A DNA stretch of 5,168 nucleotides. It comes from Negativicutes bacterium (GTDB lineage Bacteria; Bacillota_C; Negativicutes; Sporomusales_B; JARLHX01). Positions 1-5,168 of the stretch are shown here, in pieces. The stretch spans positions 1 to 5,168 of the forward strand of contig JARLHY010000205.1 of NCBI GenBank assembly GCA_031292015.1, written 5' to 3'. How positions within the stretch are numbered: the first letter of the stretch is position 1; every line of letters starts with the position of its first letter. The position numbers and the translations under genes were made by a program. The notes beneath the pieces were generated by a model. That model did not search any database. It worked only from the letters and a program-made list of their open reading frames with translations, and had not been told where the DNA came from.

Positions 1-145
1 CTTTGGCGGCAACGCTGCAGTCATTAAACTCGGCCTCAGCAAACTCGGCATCTGCGACGCCACCGTCTCGGCCCCTATGGCTCTTGCCGGCGGCCAGGAA
101 GACAAAATCTACGCCTGGATGAGAACGCTCGGACTTGAGCTATAA
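1..145 (+). CDS. C-terminal end of a DapA/NanA-superfamily aldolase (partial)
   Basis: The frame starting at base 2 is open to TAA at 143-145 and gives 47 residues. They begin [17 protein letters not shown] and end RTLGLEL. The pattern (G)N-x-A-x-(V/I)-K-x-x-L-x-x-L-G followed by a short divergent tail resembles the C-terminal helices of the dihydrodipicolinate synthase / N-acetylneuraminate lyase superfamily, class I (Schiff-base) pyruvate-dependent aldolases with a TIM barrel. The catalytic lysine and tyrosine lie upstream of the window, so the family call rests on the tail alone. The next gene is an IlvD/EDD dehydratase starting 14 nt after this stop on the same strand, which implies one transcript. 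By analogy with the E. coli yjhH/yjhG pair (aldolase plus xylonate dehydratase), a 2-keto-3-deoxy-sugar-acid aldolase is the favoured role. True 4-hydroxy-tetrahydrodipicolinate synthase is the alternative. Confidence 0.62.
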   Translation, partial: FGGNAAVIKLGLSKLGICDATVSAPMALAGGQEDKIYAWMRTLGLEL

Positions 146-151
146 AGAGGG
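146..151 (+). promoter_or_regulatory. Ribosome binding site of the IlvD/EDD dehydratase
   Basis: AGAGGG starts immediately after the aldolase stop codon and lies 8 nt before the ATG at 160. This supports 160 over the next in-frame ATG at 169. An ATG at 152-154 is out of frame and abuts the Shine-Dalgarno, so it is unlikely to be used. Confidence 0.75.
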
Positions 152-159
152 ATGAAACA

Positions 160-1824
160 ATGAAAAAAATGCTGCGCAACTCAGCCGAAATGTTTGAAGG
201 CAACAAAGGAGCCTACCCAAGGGCCATGTTTAAATCGGTAGGCTACCATAAAGACGAACTCAAAAAACCGGTTATCGGCGTCGTCAGCTCCTGGTCGGAA
301 ATCAACCCAGGCAGCTACCCCAACAAAGAACTCGCCCAATTCGTCAAAGCCGGCGTATGGGCCGCCGGCGGCACCCCGGTCGAATTTCACACCGTCGCCG
401 TCTGCGACGCCCATTGCCAGGGCATCGGCATGCACTACTCCCTGGCCAGCCGCGAAGTCGTCGCCGCCGAAATCGAAGTCATGGTCGGCTCAGCCGGTTT
501 TGACGGCCTGGTCTTCTTGCCGTCTTGCGACAAATCACCTGGCGGCATGCTCATGGCCACCGCCCGGCTCAACATCCCCACCATCTTCATCTCCCCCGGC
601 CCCATGCTGCCCCATCACAACGAGGCCGGCGAAGCACAAGTCATGTGCGACATCAAAGAAGCCATGGGAGCCTTTAAAGACAACAAAATCACCGCCGAAG
701 AATTTGAAGAAGCCGAAGAAAACATCTGCGGCACCACCGGCGTCTGCTCAATGATGGGTACAGGCATGACCATGAACACCCTCATCGAAGCCCTCGGCAT
801 GAGCCTGCCCGGCGGCTCGACCATCCCCGCCGTCTATGCCGCCAAACGGCGTCTGGCTAAAATCACCGGTGAGCGCATTGTCGACATGGTCAGAGAAGGA
901 CTCCGGCCGCGGCAAATCCTCACCAAAGAAACCTTCCGCAACGCCATCAAATACCTCATGGCAGTCGGCGGCTCCACCAACGCCATCCTCCATCTGCCGG
1001 CCATCGCCAAAGAAGCCGGCGTCGAACTCAGCCTGGAAGAATTCGACGAAATCTCCATGGCCACACCCTGTGTCGCCAAATTCAAACCCTCCAGCAAATA
1101 CAGCATCCAGGACTTCTTTGAATCAGGCGGTGTCGGCGCCATCCTGCGCACCATCGAGCCGCTGCTTGATAAAACCACCCTTACCGTGACCGGCAAGAAA
1201 TATGACGCCTACTTCGGCAAAGTCAAAAACAGCGAAATCATCCGCTCGCTGGATAATCCCCTTCATCCCCAGGGCGGCATCGTGGTTCTAAAAGGCAACC
1301 TGGCACCTGACGGCGCTGTAGTCAAGATCAGCGGCATCAAAGGCAACCTGGCCCGCCAGGTCGGTCCGGCCAAAACCTTTGACTCGGAAGAAGAACTGAT
1401 GGACCATATCATGAACAAGGAAATCAAACCAGGCGATATTCTCATCATCCGCTACGAAGGGCCGCAGGGCGGACCTGGGATGAGGGAACTATCCATTCCG
1501 GCGGCGATGATCACCGGTATGGGTCTTGGCGACAGTGTGGCTCTTATCACCGACGGACGGTTCTCAGGAGCCACACGGGGCTTTTGCATCGGCCATGTGA
1601 CCCCTGAGGCCCAGATCGGCGGCCCGATCGCCATTGTTGAAGACGGCGACGACATCGAAATCAACATCGCCGGCAAAGAGCTCAACCTATTGATCAGCGA
1701 AGAAGAATGGGCCAAGCGGTATGCGAAGCTTGAGAAGCGCAAACCACCGGTGGACGGCGGCTTCCTCGGCCTCTACTGCCGTTATGTATCTCAGGCCAAT
1801 AAAGGAGCCATCTTAGGCTATTAA
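160..1824 (+). CDS. IlvD/EDD-family dehydratase (dihydroxy-acid or sugar-acid dehydratase)
   Basis: This complete 554-aa cytoplasmic protein covers the usual length of dihydroxy-acid dehydratases. Family motifs occur in order: SSWSEINPG (43-51), VCDAHCQG (81-88), [10 protein letters not shown] (121-130), [17 protein letters not shown] (190-206), [12 protein letters not shown] (268-279), [10 protein letters not shown] (432-441) and [11 protein letters not shown] (465-475). In the family, C123 and C196 match iron-sulfur ligands, while D83, D124, carbamylated K125 and E433 match the Mg site. S469 matches the catalytic serine. The position that is Cys in [2Fe-2S] members (NPC) is Gly51 here, as in oxygen-sensitive [4Fe-4S] enzymes such as E. 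coli IlvD. Extra cysteines lie at 82, 86, 163 and 190. IlvD makes 2-keto acids for valine, isoleucine and leucine. The upstream aldolase and the GTTGVC-type motif instead suggest an aldonate dehydratase in a sugar-acid catabolic operon. Because both functions share the fold, ilvD is not assigned. Codon use shifts within the gene (see findings). Confidence 0.93.
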   Translation: MKKMLRNSAEMFEGNKGAYPRAMFKSVGYHKDELKKPVIGVVSSWSEINPGSYPNKELAQFVKAGVWAAGGTPVEFHTVAVCDAHCQGIGMHYSLASREVVAAEIEVMVGSAGFDGLVFLPSCDKSPGGMLMATARLNIPTIFISPGPMLPHHNEAGEAQVMCDIKEAMGAFKDNKITAEEFEEAEENICGTTGVCSMMGTGMTMNTLIEALGMSLPGGSTIPAVYAAKRRLAKITGERIVDMVREGLRPRQILTKETFRNAIKYLMAVGGSTNAILHLPAIAKEAGVELSLEEFDEISMATPCVAKFKPSSKYSIQDFFESGGVGAILRTIEPLLDKTTLTVTGKKYDAYFGKVKNSEIIRSLDNPLHPQGGIVVLKGNLAPDGAVVKISGIKGNLARQVGPAKTFDSEEELMDHIMNKEIKPGDILIIRYEGPQGGPGMRELSIPAAMITGMGLGDSVALITDGRFSGATRGFCIGHVTPEAQIGGPIAIVEDGDDIEINIAGKELNLLISEEEWAKRYAKLEKRKPPVDGGFLGLYCRYVSQANKGAILGY

Positions 1825-1868
1825 AAATGGAAAAGAGACGCCGCTGGCATCAGGCCGGTGGCGTCTCT
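1823..1868 (-). terminator. Rho-independent terminator of the minus-strand V4R/phosphatase operon
   Basis: Bases 1834-1842 and 1860-1868 form a perfect 9-bp GC-rich stem (AGAGACGCC with GGCGTCTCT). Above it an inner GGC/GCC pairing is broken by A-C mismatches on the minus transcript, and the loop is 5 nt. Read leftward, the stem runs into TTTCCATTTTT, a U-rich tail right at the end of the convergent dehydratase gene. Read rightward, the two mismatches become G-U pairs and the stem is a continuous 15 bp, but no U-tract follows it: the next run of six T is at 1889-1894. The element therefore fits the minus strand best. It may also slow or stop rightward transcription. It lies about 70 nt past the phosphatase stop and 9 nt past the dehydratase stop. 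Confidence 0.68.
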
Positions 1869-1938
1869 ACGCATGTTCACGGGATATATTTTTTCGGGCC
1901 CTTGCGCCGCCGCTGCGGCTACAACTCGGCGAGCAACA

Positions 1939-3009
1939 TCATTTGATCTTGAGACATAGGGCGGAGACATCGTCCCACCGCCGCTCATCTGTGGCGATTT
2001 CCCTGATTTTCTCCACAGTAGTGTCAAAGTCGGCCAGCGTGAAGGGGGAGAAGGAATCAGTCAGCAGGTCGAACAGTCCGTCACTGGCAAAATAAAAGGT
2101 GTCCCCCAGGCAAAGAGGAATGGTGATCTGATTAAAATCAGAGCAGCGATCAATCCCCAGCAGGCTGCCAGGTACGGTGACCAAGCCGTTCGTCTGGGAG
2201 GTAGAGGTCAAATAAAAATTAATGCCGCCAGAAGCATAGGTCAGGGTCATTTGGGCCAGGTTAAACTCAAAATAGAAGGCCGCGCCAAACAAGTCGTCAC
2301 TGAAATAGTCACAGGCCTTCGCGTTAATCCGCGTCAGGACGTCGACACATGAAAGATCCCGCCGCATGACTTCTTGAAAAAGAATATTCAAGGCCGAAGT
2401 CTGTAAGGCGGTCCCCATCCCATGTCCGGTGACGTCCATCACATAACCCCTGACCCGACGGTTGTTCCGGTCGATGACATAATTGAAGAAATCACCGCTG
2501 ATCATCCGGAATGGCTCATAGACGGTTTTAATCGTAATATCCGGCCCATCGAATTCCGGCGGCAGCAGCTCTCGTTGCAGTTTGCCGGCCAGGGCGAATT
2601 CTTTTTGCAGCTGTTCCTGTTTCCGCCGTTCGGCGGCAAGAATGTCCACCATGGAATTAAATGCTTCAGAGAATTCTCCCATGAAATCGACGCGCTGGCC
2701 GTAGTCGCCGCTGGCAATCTGCGTTGTCTGCCAGGTCAGATGGAGTAGCCTGGAATGAAGCTCTTTCAGGCTGGAGGCCAGAAGGTTGTTTTTTGGAGGA
2801 TGGTCGACATTCAGGTTGCCATGCGCCAGCGGGACGGCATAGTCATAAAGCTGTTGCAGGTGATCGACAAGTTGGTTGGCGACTGCCACAAGCTGGCGGA
2901 TCTCCGCAGAGGCAGTTTCGATGTCGGTCATTCTGGAAAATTTGCCGTTGGTAGCTTGATTGAGCGTCGCCGCAATGGCAGAAATAATTTGCAAATCAAC
3001 CAGATTCAT
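1939..3009 (-). CDS. SpoIIE/RsbU-type PP2C serine phosphatase with N-terminal HAMP-like region
   Basis: The product is 356 aa from the ATG at 3009. That start has AGAGGTG 7 nt upstream; an in-frame TTG at 3015 would sit only 1 nt after it. No membrane segment or signal peptide is visible, so it should be cytoplasmic. Residues about 48-125 resemble tandem HAMP-type signalling helices, with two A-x-G-(N/D)-(L/Y) turns at 62-66 and 99-103 and the stretch VDFMGEFSEAFNSM at 107-120. A likely coiled-coil linker (126-147) ends in LQRELLP. Residues about 155-356 form a PP2C_SIG domain with SGDFF (171-175), MDVTGHGMGTAL (191-202), YASGGINFYL (258-267), FASDGLFDLL (308-317) and RWDDVSAL (344-351). D173, D192, D310 and D346/D347 match the Mn/Mg-binding acids, so it looks active. 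Relatives dephosphorylate anti-sigma-factor antagonists in partner-switching pathways. No such target, kinase or receiver domain is nearby. It is the second gene of an operon with the V4R protein, which probably controls its activity; that link is inferred. Confidence 0.92.
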   Translation of the reverse strand: MNLVDLQIISAIAATLNQATNGKFSRMTDIETASAEIRQLVAVANQLVDHLQQLYDYAVPLAHGNLNVDHPPKNNLLASSLKELHSRLLHLTWQTTQIASGDYGQRVDFMGEFSEAFNSMVDILAAERRKQEQLQKEFALAGKLQRELLPPEFDGPDITIKTVYEPFRMISGDFFNYVIDRNNRRVRGYVMDVTGHGMGTALQTSALNILFQEVMRRDLSCVDVLTRINAKACDYFSDDLFGAAFYFEFNLAQMTLTYASGGINFYLTSTSQTNGLVTVPGSLLGIDRCSDFNQITIPLCLGDTFYFASDGLFDLLTDSFSPFTLADFDTTVEKIREIATDERRWDDVSALCLKIK

Positions 3010-3016
3010 CAGCAAG

Positions 3017-3023
3017 CACCTCT
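3017..3023 (-). promoter_or_regulatory. Ribosome binding site of the PP2C phosphatase gene
   Basis: On the minus strand AGAGGTG lies 7 nt before the ATG at 3009 and within the 16-nt gap after the V4R stop (TAG at 3028-3026). Its position decides for the ATG at 3009 over the TTG two codons upstream. Confidence 0.75.
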
Positions 3024-3025
3024 AA

Positions 3026-3556
3026 CTATAGTTCTTCCACCTGAAAGCGGCAGACCCGGCCCCCGGTGGCCCAACAGTCGACCTCGCGGGCATCAAACGG
3101 TTTGCCGGTATATTCTTCCATGATTCCGGCGAAGAATCCTTCATCATAATCGCACACTGTTTCCTCGGTTATCGGCAGGCCGGCACAGTCAAGGTCCTCG
3201 GCGACGCTGAAGACCAGCTTGCTTCGATCGGCGTTAGCCGCCTCGACAATCAGGATGCCGATGCCCATTTCCTTGAGCTTTTGCTGCAGAAGGGCGACAA
3301 AACCGTTAAAGTCGAGGTCTTTGTCCAGTGACTGCCGGCAAAAGAGCTGCCCGGCAAGTTTCCCCGTTTCCCGGAATATTTCGGAACAGGTATGGGAGTC
3401 GTAATGGGAATTTAAATAATGGCGGAGCGAAAACTGAAACAGACGGTAAACGACGACCGGCATGGTATCGCCAAGATGAGGCCGCCCCTGCCGGATGTCA
3501 CCCAGCAGATCCCAAGAAAGTGGCAGGTCTGATGACGCTTCTTTATACTTAAACAT
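3026..3556 (-). CDS. V4R-domain small-molecule-binding sensor protein
   Basis: This 176-aa soluble protein has no signal peptide or membrane segment. The C-terminal half (about 95-176) looks like a V4R (4-vinyl reductase) domain, a small ligand-binding fold also found in XylR/DmpR-type aromatic-sensing regulators. The visible signature is AEDLDCAGLP (119-128), VCDYDEGFFAGIMEEYTG (134-151) and EVDCWATGGRVCRFQV (158-173), ending in the characteristic C-x(7)-C-x-F. Six cysteines (57, 73, 124, 135, 161, 169) make metal, iron-sulfur or heme-linked binding possible, but the ligand cannot be read from sequence. The helical N-terminal half (about 30-90) may dimerise. Translation starts at the ATG at 3556 with AAGGTGG 8 nt upstream. 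The phosphatase begins 16 nt downstream, so the two proteins are probably co-produced and may act together, V4R sensing and PP2C responding. The family call is fairly firm; the function is inferred from context. Confidence 0.82.
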   Translation of the reverse strand: MFKYKEASSDLPLSWDLLGDIRQGRPHLGDTMPVVVYRLFQFSLRHYLNSHYDSHTCSEIFRETGKLAGQLFCRQSLDKDLDFNGFVALLQQKLKEMGIGILIVEAANADRSKLVFSVAEDLDCAGLPITEETVCDYDEGFFAGIMEEYTGKPFDAREVDCWATGGRVCRFQVEEL

Positions 3557-3564
3557 GCTATAGC

Positions 3565-3571
3565 CACCTTT
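3565..3571 (-). promoter_or_regulatory. Ribosome binding site of the V4R gene
   Basis: On the minus strand AAGGTGG lies 8 nt before the ATG at 3556, a standard spacing that supports this start. Confidence 0.7.
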
Positions 3572-3604
3572 GTCATCGGTCTTAAGTTCATACCCAATCG
3601 AGGC

Positions 3605-3616
3605 GTTCGCCCGAAC
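3605..3616 (-). repeat. 12-nt perfect palindrome in the V4R operon leader
   Basis: GTTCGCCCGAAC is a perfect inverted repeat of GTTCG arms around CC. It lies about 20-30 nt into the predicted 5' leader of the V4R operon and could be a small hairpin in the RNA or a protein-binding site. It shares GTTC/GAAC half-sites with the palindrome at 3627-3637, in opposite arrangement. The function is unknown. Confidence 0.4.
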
Positions 3617-3626
3617 AGGAGCGTGA

Positions 3627-3637
3627 AGAACCGTTCT
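3627..3637 (-). repeat. Palindrome AGAACcGTTCT at the predicted transcription start of the V4R operon
   Basis: This 11-nt perfect inverted repeat with a one-base centre lies immediately downstream of the predicted -10 (3644-3649), covering roughly +1 to +11 of the leftward transcript. That is a typical place for a repressor operator. No regulator gene in the window can be tied to it. Confidence 0.42.
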
Positions 3638-3643
3638 GAATCC

Positions 3644-3672
3644 ATTTTTTCACATGTCGCTGTCGACGTCAA
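3644..3672 (-). promoter_or_regulatory. Predicted sigma-A promoter of the V4R-phosphatase operon
   Basis: On the minus strand, -35 TTGACG (3672-3667) is followed after 17 nt by -10 AAAAAT (3649-3644; four of six consensus bases). A TGA immediately before the -10 supplies an extended -10 element. The start is predicted near 3637, giving a leader of about 80 nt. An A/T-rich stretch (3687-3710) lies upstream, where an UP element could be. An inverted repeat covers the -35 and most of the spacer. Confidence 0.55.
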
Positions 3673-3680
3673 GCGACGTG
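3653..3680. repeat. Imperfect inverted repeat overlapping the -35 of the V4R operon promoter
   Basis: Arms CATGTCGCT (3653-3661) and AGCGACGTG (3672-3680) are inverted copies matching at 8 of 9 positions, with a 10-nt spacer. The repeat covers the predicted -35 hexamer and most of the -35/-10 spacer. Its size and place fit a dimeric regulator's operator, but no regulator gene is visible here. Confidence 0.45.
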
Positions 3681-3712
3681 ATAGACTAAAAAAGGATTAA
3701 AAAACAATTAAC

Positions 3713-3742
3713 CTGACATTTTTTAGAGGATGTGCAAATAAA
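3713..3742 (+). promoter_or_regulatory. Candidate sigma-A promoter of the chemoreceptor gene
   Basis: CTGACA (3713-3718; five of six matches to TTGACA) is followed after 18 nt by AATAAA (3737-3742; four of six matches to TATAAT). Transcription would start near 3750, leaving about 70 nt of leader. The -10 is weak and the spacer slightly long. I saw no sigma-28 motif (TAAA-N15-GCCGATAA) in the interval, although many chemoreceptor genes use one. Confidence 0.33.
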
Positions 3743-3785
3743 TTGTCGAAATGCAGAAAAAGATGGGTGACGGAATATTAGATAT

Positions 3786-3814
3786 AAGGAGTGAATCTGG
3801 CTGTCAGCAGCCGG
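3786..3814 (+). promoter_or_regulatory. Distant Shine-Dalgarno followed by a hairpin, upstream of the chemoreceptor gene
   Basis: AAGGAG (3786-3791) is a strong ribosome binding site, but no ATG, GTG or TTG stands 5-10 nt after it. A 7-bp stem follows at once: 3797-3803 pairs with 3808-3814 (core GGCTG with CAGCC, one T-G pair) around the loop TCAG. If folded, it removes 18 nt of the gap. The effective spacing becomes about 7 nt to the GTG at 3817 or 13 nt to the ATG at 3823. The site is visible; the bridging role is inferred. Confidence 0.45.
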
Positions 3815-3822
3815 GCGTGAAG

Positions 3823-5168
3823 ATGATGCGATTAAATCTCACAGGTAAAATGATTGCCTATTTCATGGTTGTAGTATTGATCGGCGCGATCGGATTTGGG
3901 CTTGTAACCTATTATGTAACAATGGCCGAAAAATTGGTGACCACCACCCAGGTCGAAGATATTCCCAGGGTGTTGCAGTCCGCCGATATTGCCCGCAATA
4001 TCGAAAACAAGTTTGCTTCCCTGCGTGGCTTTCTGCTCTCTGGCGACAAAGTGTCTTTAGATAACTATACGAAGCTTGCTTCTGAGAATGAGAAGAGTGA
4101 AGTCGATCTGCTAAGTGCTGTTCGTACCGAACAAGGCAAAAAAGCGATGACTGAGTTATTGGCTCTGGATCGGAAGTACTCGGAAATAGCGGAAAAGACA
4201 GTCATTCCGCTGAAACAGGCTGGTAAGGATCAGGAAGCTCTGGCGGTGATGAACGGGGAATTGACCACTGTCGGGCGGGCGCTCCGAGCCAAAGCCAAGG
4301 AATATATGGAGTTACGCAGTGAATATATTCAAAAAGCCATGTCAGTGTCTTCGGCCGCCGCGGCCGATAGCCGGAAGATTGCCATTCTGGTCGGCATCCT
4401 CTGCGCCGTGGTCGGGGTTGCTATCGGCATCTTCGCAGCCCGCAAAATTGTCGGGCCGGTGAAGGAACTACAAGGACTGATGGCTCTGGCTGGGGAAGGA
4501 AACCTCACGGTGCAGTGTCATGTTACGTCAACAGATGAGATTGGTCTTCTTGAAACCTCTTTTAATCAGATGATTGAGCGGCAAAAAGAAGTGGTAACCA
4601 AGGTCAGACAGGCGTCGGTAGAGCTGGCGGCGGCATCGGAAGAACTGGCGGCGTCCAGTGAACAGGTGAGTTCTACTTCGATGGAGATCGCCAAAAACGT
4701 CCAGGAAGTGGCGCGCGAGACCGAAACCGGCAATCAGGCCGTGGTTGACACTTCAGAGGTGCTGCTGGAACTTTCTTCGCTGATCCAGATCGCCAAAAAT
4801 ACGGCCAGCGGCGCCAGCAGTGATGCCCTGCACATGCAGGAAGCGGCCAAGGTGGGGCAAGAGACGGTCAGTGCGGCGGTCAACCGCATGGATAATATCA
4901 AAAACACCACGCTGGAAGCCGAGCAACATATTCAAAATCTCAGCGGCTATTCAAAACAAATCGGCAGTATTACCGATACCATCACTCAGCTCGCCAATCA
5001 GACCAACCTGTTGGCCCTGAATGCCGCCATCGAAGCTGCGCGCGCCGGGGAGGCAGGCAGGGGATTTGCGGTGGTGGCCGAAGAGGTACGCAAGTTGGCG
5101 GAACAGTCCAACCAAGGGGCCGCCGAGGTGGCGGCGCTGGTCCGCAAGGTGGCCGAGGGGACAGAGTC
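3823..5168 (+). CDS. Methyl-accepting chemotaxis protein (transmembrane chemoreceptor), 3' end beyond the window
   Basis: The frame is open to the window end: 448 codons plus two bases. Numbering from the ATG at 3823, TM1 is at about 10-32, followed by an extracytoplasmic helical sensor (33-183) of four-helix-bundle type with the typical [12 protein letters not shown] stretch (64-75). TM2 is at about 186-205 and HAMP at about 206-258, with P212 and DEIG at 238-241. The cytoplasmic signalling coiled coil follows. Its conserved hairpin tip is present at about 395-428 ([34 protein letters not shown]). These receptors bind or sense a ligand and control CheA kinase through CheW, and are tuned by CheR/CheB methylation. 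The far descending helix and any C-terminal CheR tether are outside the window. The start is uncertain. In-frame options are GTG 3817, ATG 3823, ATG 3826, and ATG 3763 or 3751, which would add a polar extension of 20 or 24 residues. A start close to TM1 is usual. It is divergent from the V4R/phosphatase operon across a 266-nt control region. Confidence 0.93.
   Translation, partial: MMRLNLTGKMIAYFMVVVLIGAIGFGLVTYYVTMAEKLVTTTQVEDIPRVLQSADIARNIENKFASLRGFLLSGDKVSLDNYTKLASENEKSEVDLLSAVRTEQGKKAMTELLALDRKYSEIAEKTVIPLKQAGKDQEALAVMNGELTTVGRALRAKAKEYMELRSEYIQKAMSVSSAAAADSRKIAILVGILCAVVGVAIGIFAARKIVGPVKELQGLMALAGEGNLTVQCHVTSTDEIGLLETSFNQMIERQKEVVTKVRQASVELAAASEELAASSEQVSSTSMEIAKNVQEVARETETGNQAVVDTSEVLLELSSLIQIAKNTASGASSDALHMQEAAKVGQETVSAAVNRMDNIKNTTLEAEQHIQNLSGYSKQIGSITDTITQLANQTNLLALNAAIEAARAGEAGRGFAVVAEEVRKLAEQSNQGAAEVAALVRKVAEGTE

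Noticed and set aside
834..1196. Minus-strand 120-codon open frame within the dehydratase gene, and similar ones at 181-435, 615-993 and 1263-1742
   Set aside because: They overlap strongly conserved dehydratase coding sequence. Their translations show no family motifs, and their existence follows from the biased codon use of the real gene.
1905..1920. GCCGC-CGCT-GCGGC small hairpin in the convergent gap as a second terminator
   Set aside because: The stem is only 5 bp and no U-tract follows on either strand.
3010..3015. TTG at 3015 as start of the phosphatase gene (two residues longer)
   Set aside because: The Shine-Dalgarno AGAGGTG ends 1 nt from the TTG but lies at the normal 7 nt from the ATG at 3009.
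2422..3123. Plus-strand open frames of 76-122 codons opposite the phosphatase and V4R genes
   Set aside because: The minus strand carries two proteins with clear motifs and ribosome binding sites. The plus-strand translations resemble nothing and overlap one another.
3605..3637. GAAC/GTTC palindromes as LexA (DinR) boxes
   Set aside because: The Firmicute LexA box needs GAAC-N4-GTTC. Here the copies are GAAC-N1-GTTC and the inverted order GTTC-N4-GAAC.
3412..3672. Minus-strand 86-codon open frame overlapping the V4R start and promoter
   Set aside because: Its start lies upstream of the predicted transcription start and it overlaps the V4R coding region in another frame, with no recognisable motif.
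3791..3820. Short leader peptide starting at the GTG at 3791 and ending TGA at 3818-3820
   Set aside because: The GTG overlaps the AAGGAG itself, so that site cannot serve it, and no other ribosome binding site precedes it. A nine-codon frame alone is weak evidence.
4753..5020. Small open frames on both strands within the chemoreceptor gene
   Set aside because: They are shadows of the continuous chemoreceptor frame, which carries the conserved signalling hairpin here.

Overview
The window holds three complete genes and two that run off its edges. It looks like an anaerobic, endospore-type Firmicute, most likely a Negativicute of the Sporomusa/Pelosinus kind. The pointers are strong AG-rich Shine-Dalgarno sites, a SpoIIE-type phosphatase behind a V4R-domain protein, and a Gram-positive-like sigma-A promoter. 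This taxonomic guess comes from gene style, not from a search.

Left block, + strand (1-1824): the last 47 codons of a DapA/NanA-superfamily aldolase are followed after 14 nt by a complete IlvD/EDD-family dehydratase of 554 aa. The pair fits dehydration of a sugar acid (aldonate) to a 2-keto-3-deoxy acid, then aldol cleavage to pyruvate plus an aldehyde. The dehydratase could instead be an ordinary dihydroxy-acid dehydratase of branched-chain amino acid synthesis. A 114-nt convergent gap follows. Its hairpin with a U-rich tail reads best as the terminator of the minus-strand operon.

Middle block, - strand (3556 down to 1939): a two-gene operon encodes a 176-aa V4R-domain ligand-binding protein and, 16 nt downstream, a 356-aa soluble protein with HAMP-like repeats and a SpoIIE/RsbU-type PP2C phosphatase domain whose metal-binding acids are all present. 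The phosphatase's target (an anti-sigma-factor antagonist) and partner kinase are not in the window.

Intergenic region (3557-3822): a 266-nt divergent control region holds a good extended -10 promoter for the V4R operon, overlapped by inverted repeats. It also holds a weaker promoter candidate for the rightward gene.

Right block, + strand (3823 to the end): an unfinished methyl-accepting chemotaxis protein has TM1, a four-helix-bundle-type sensor, TM2, HAMP and the cytoplasmic signalling hairpin. Its only strong Shine-Dalgarno lies about 25 nt from the nearest plausible start, with a 7-bp hairpin between them.

The most interesting part is the divergent signalling module: a small V4R sensor paired with a PP2C phosphatase, back to back with a chemoreceptor. 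No RNA genes, insertion sequences, CRISPR arrays or other mobile elements were seen.
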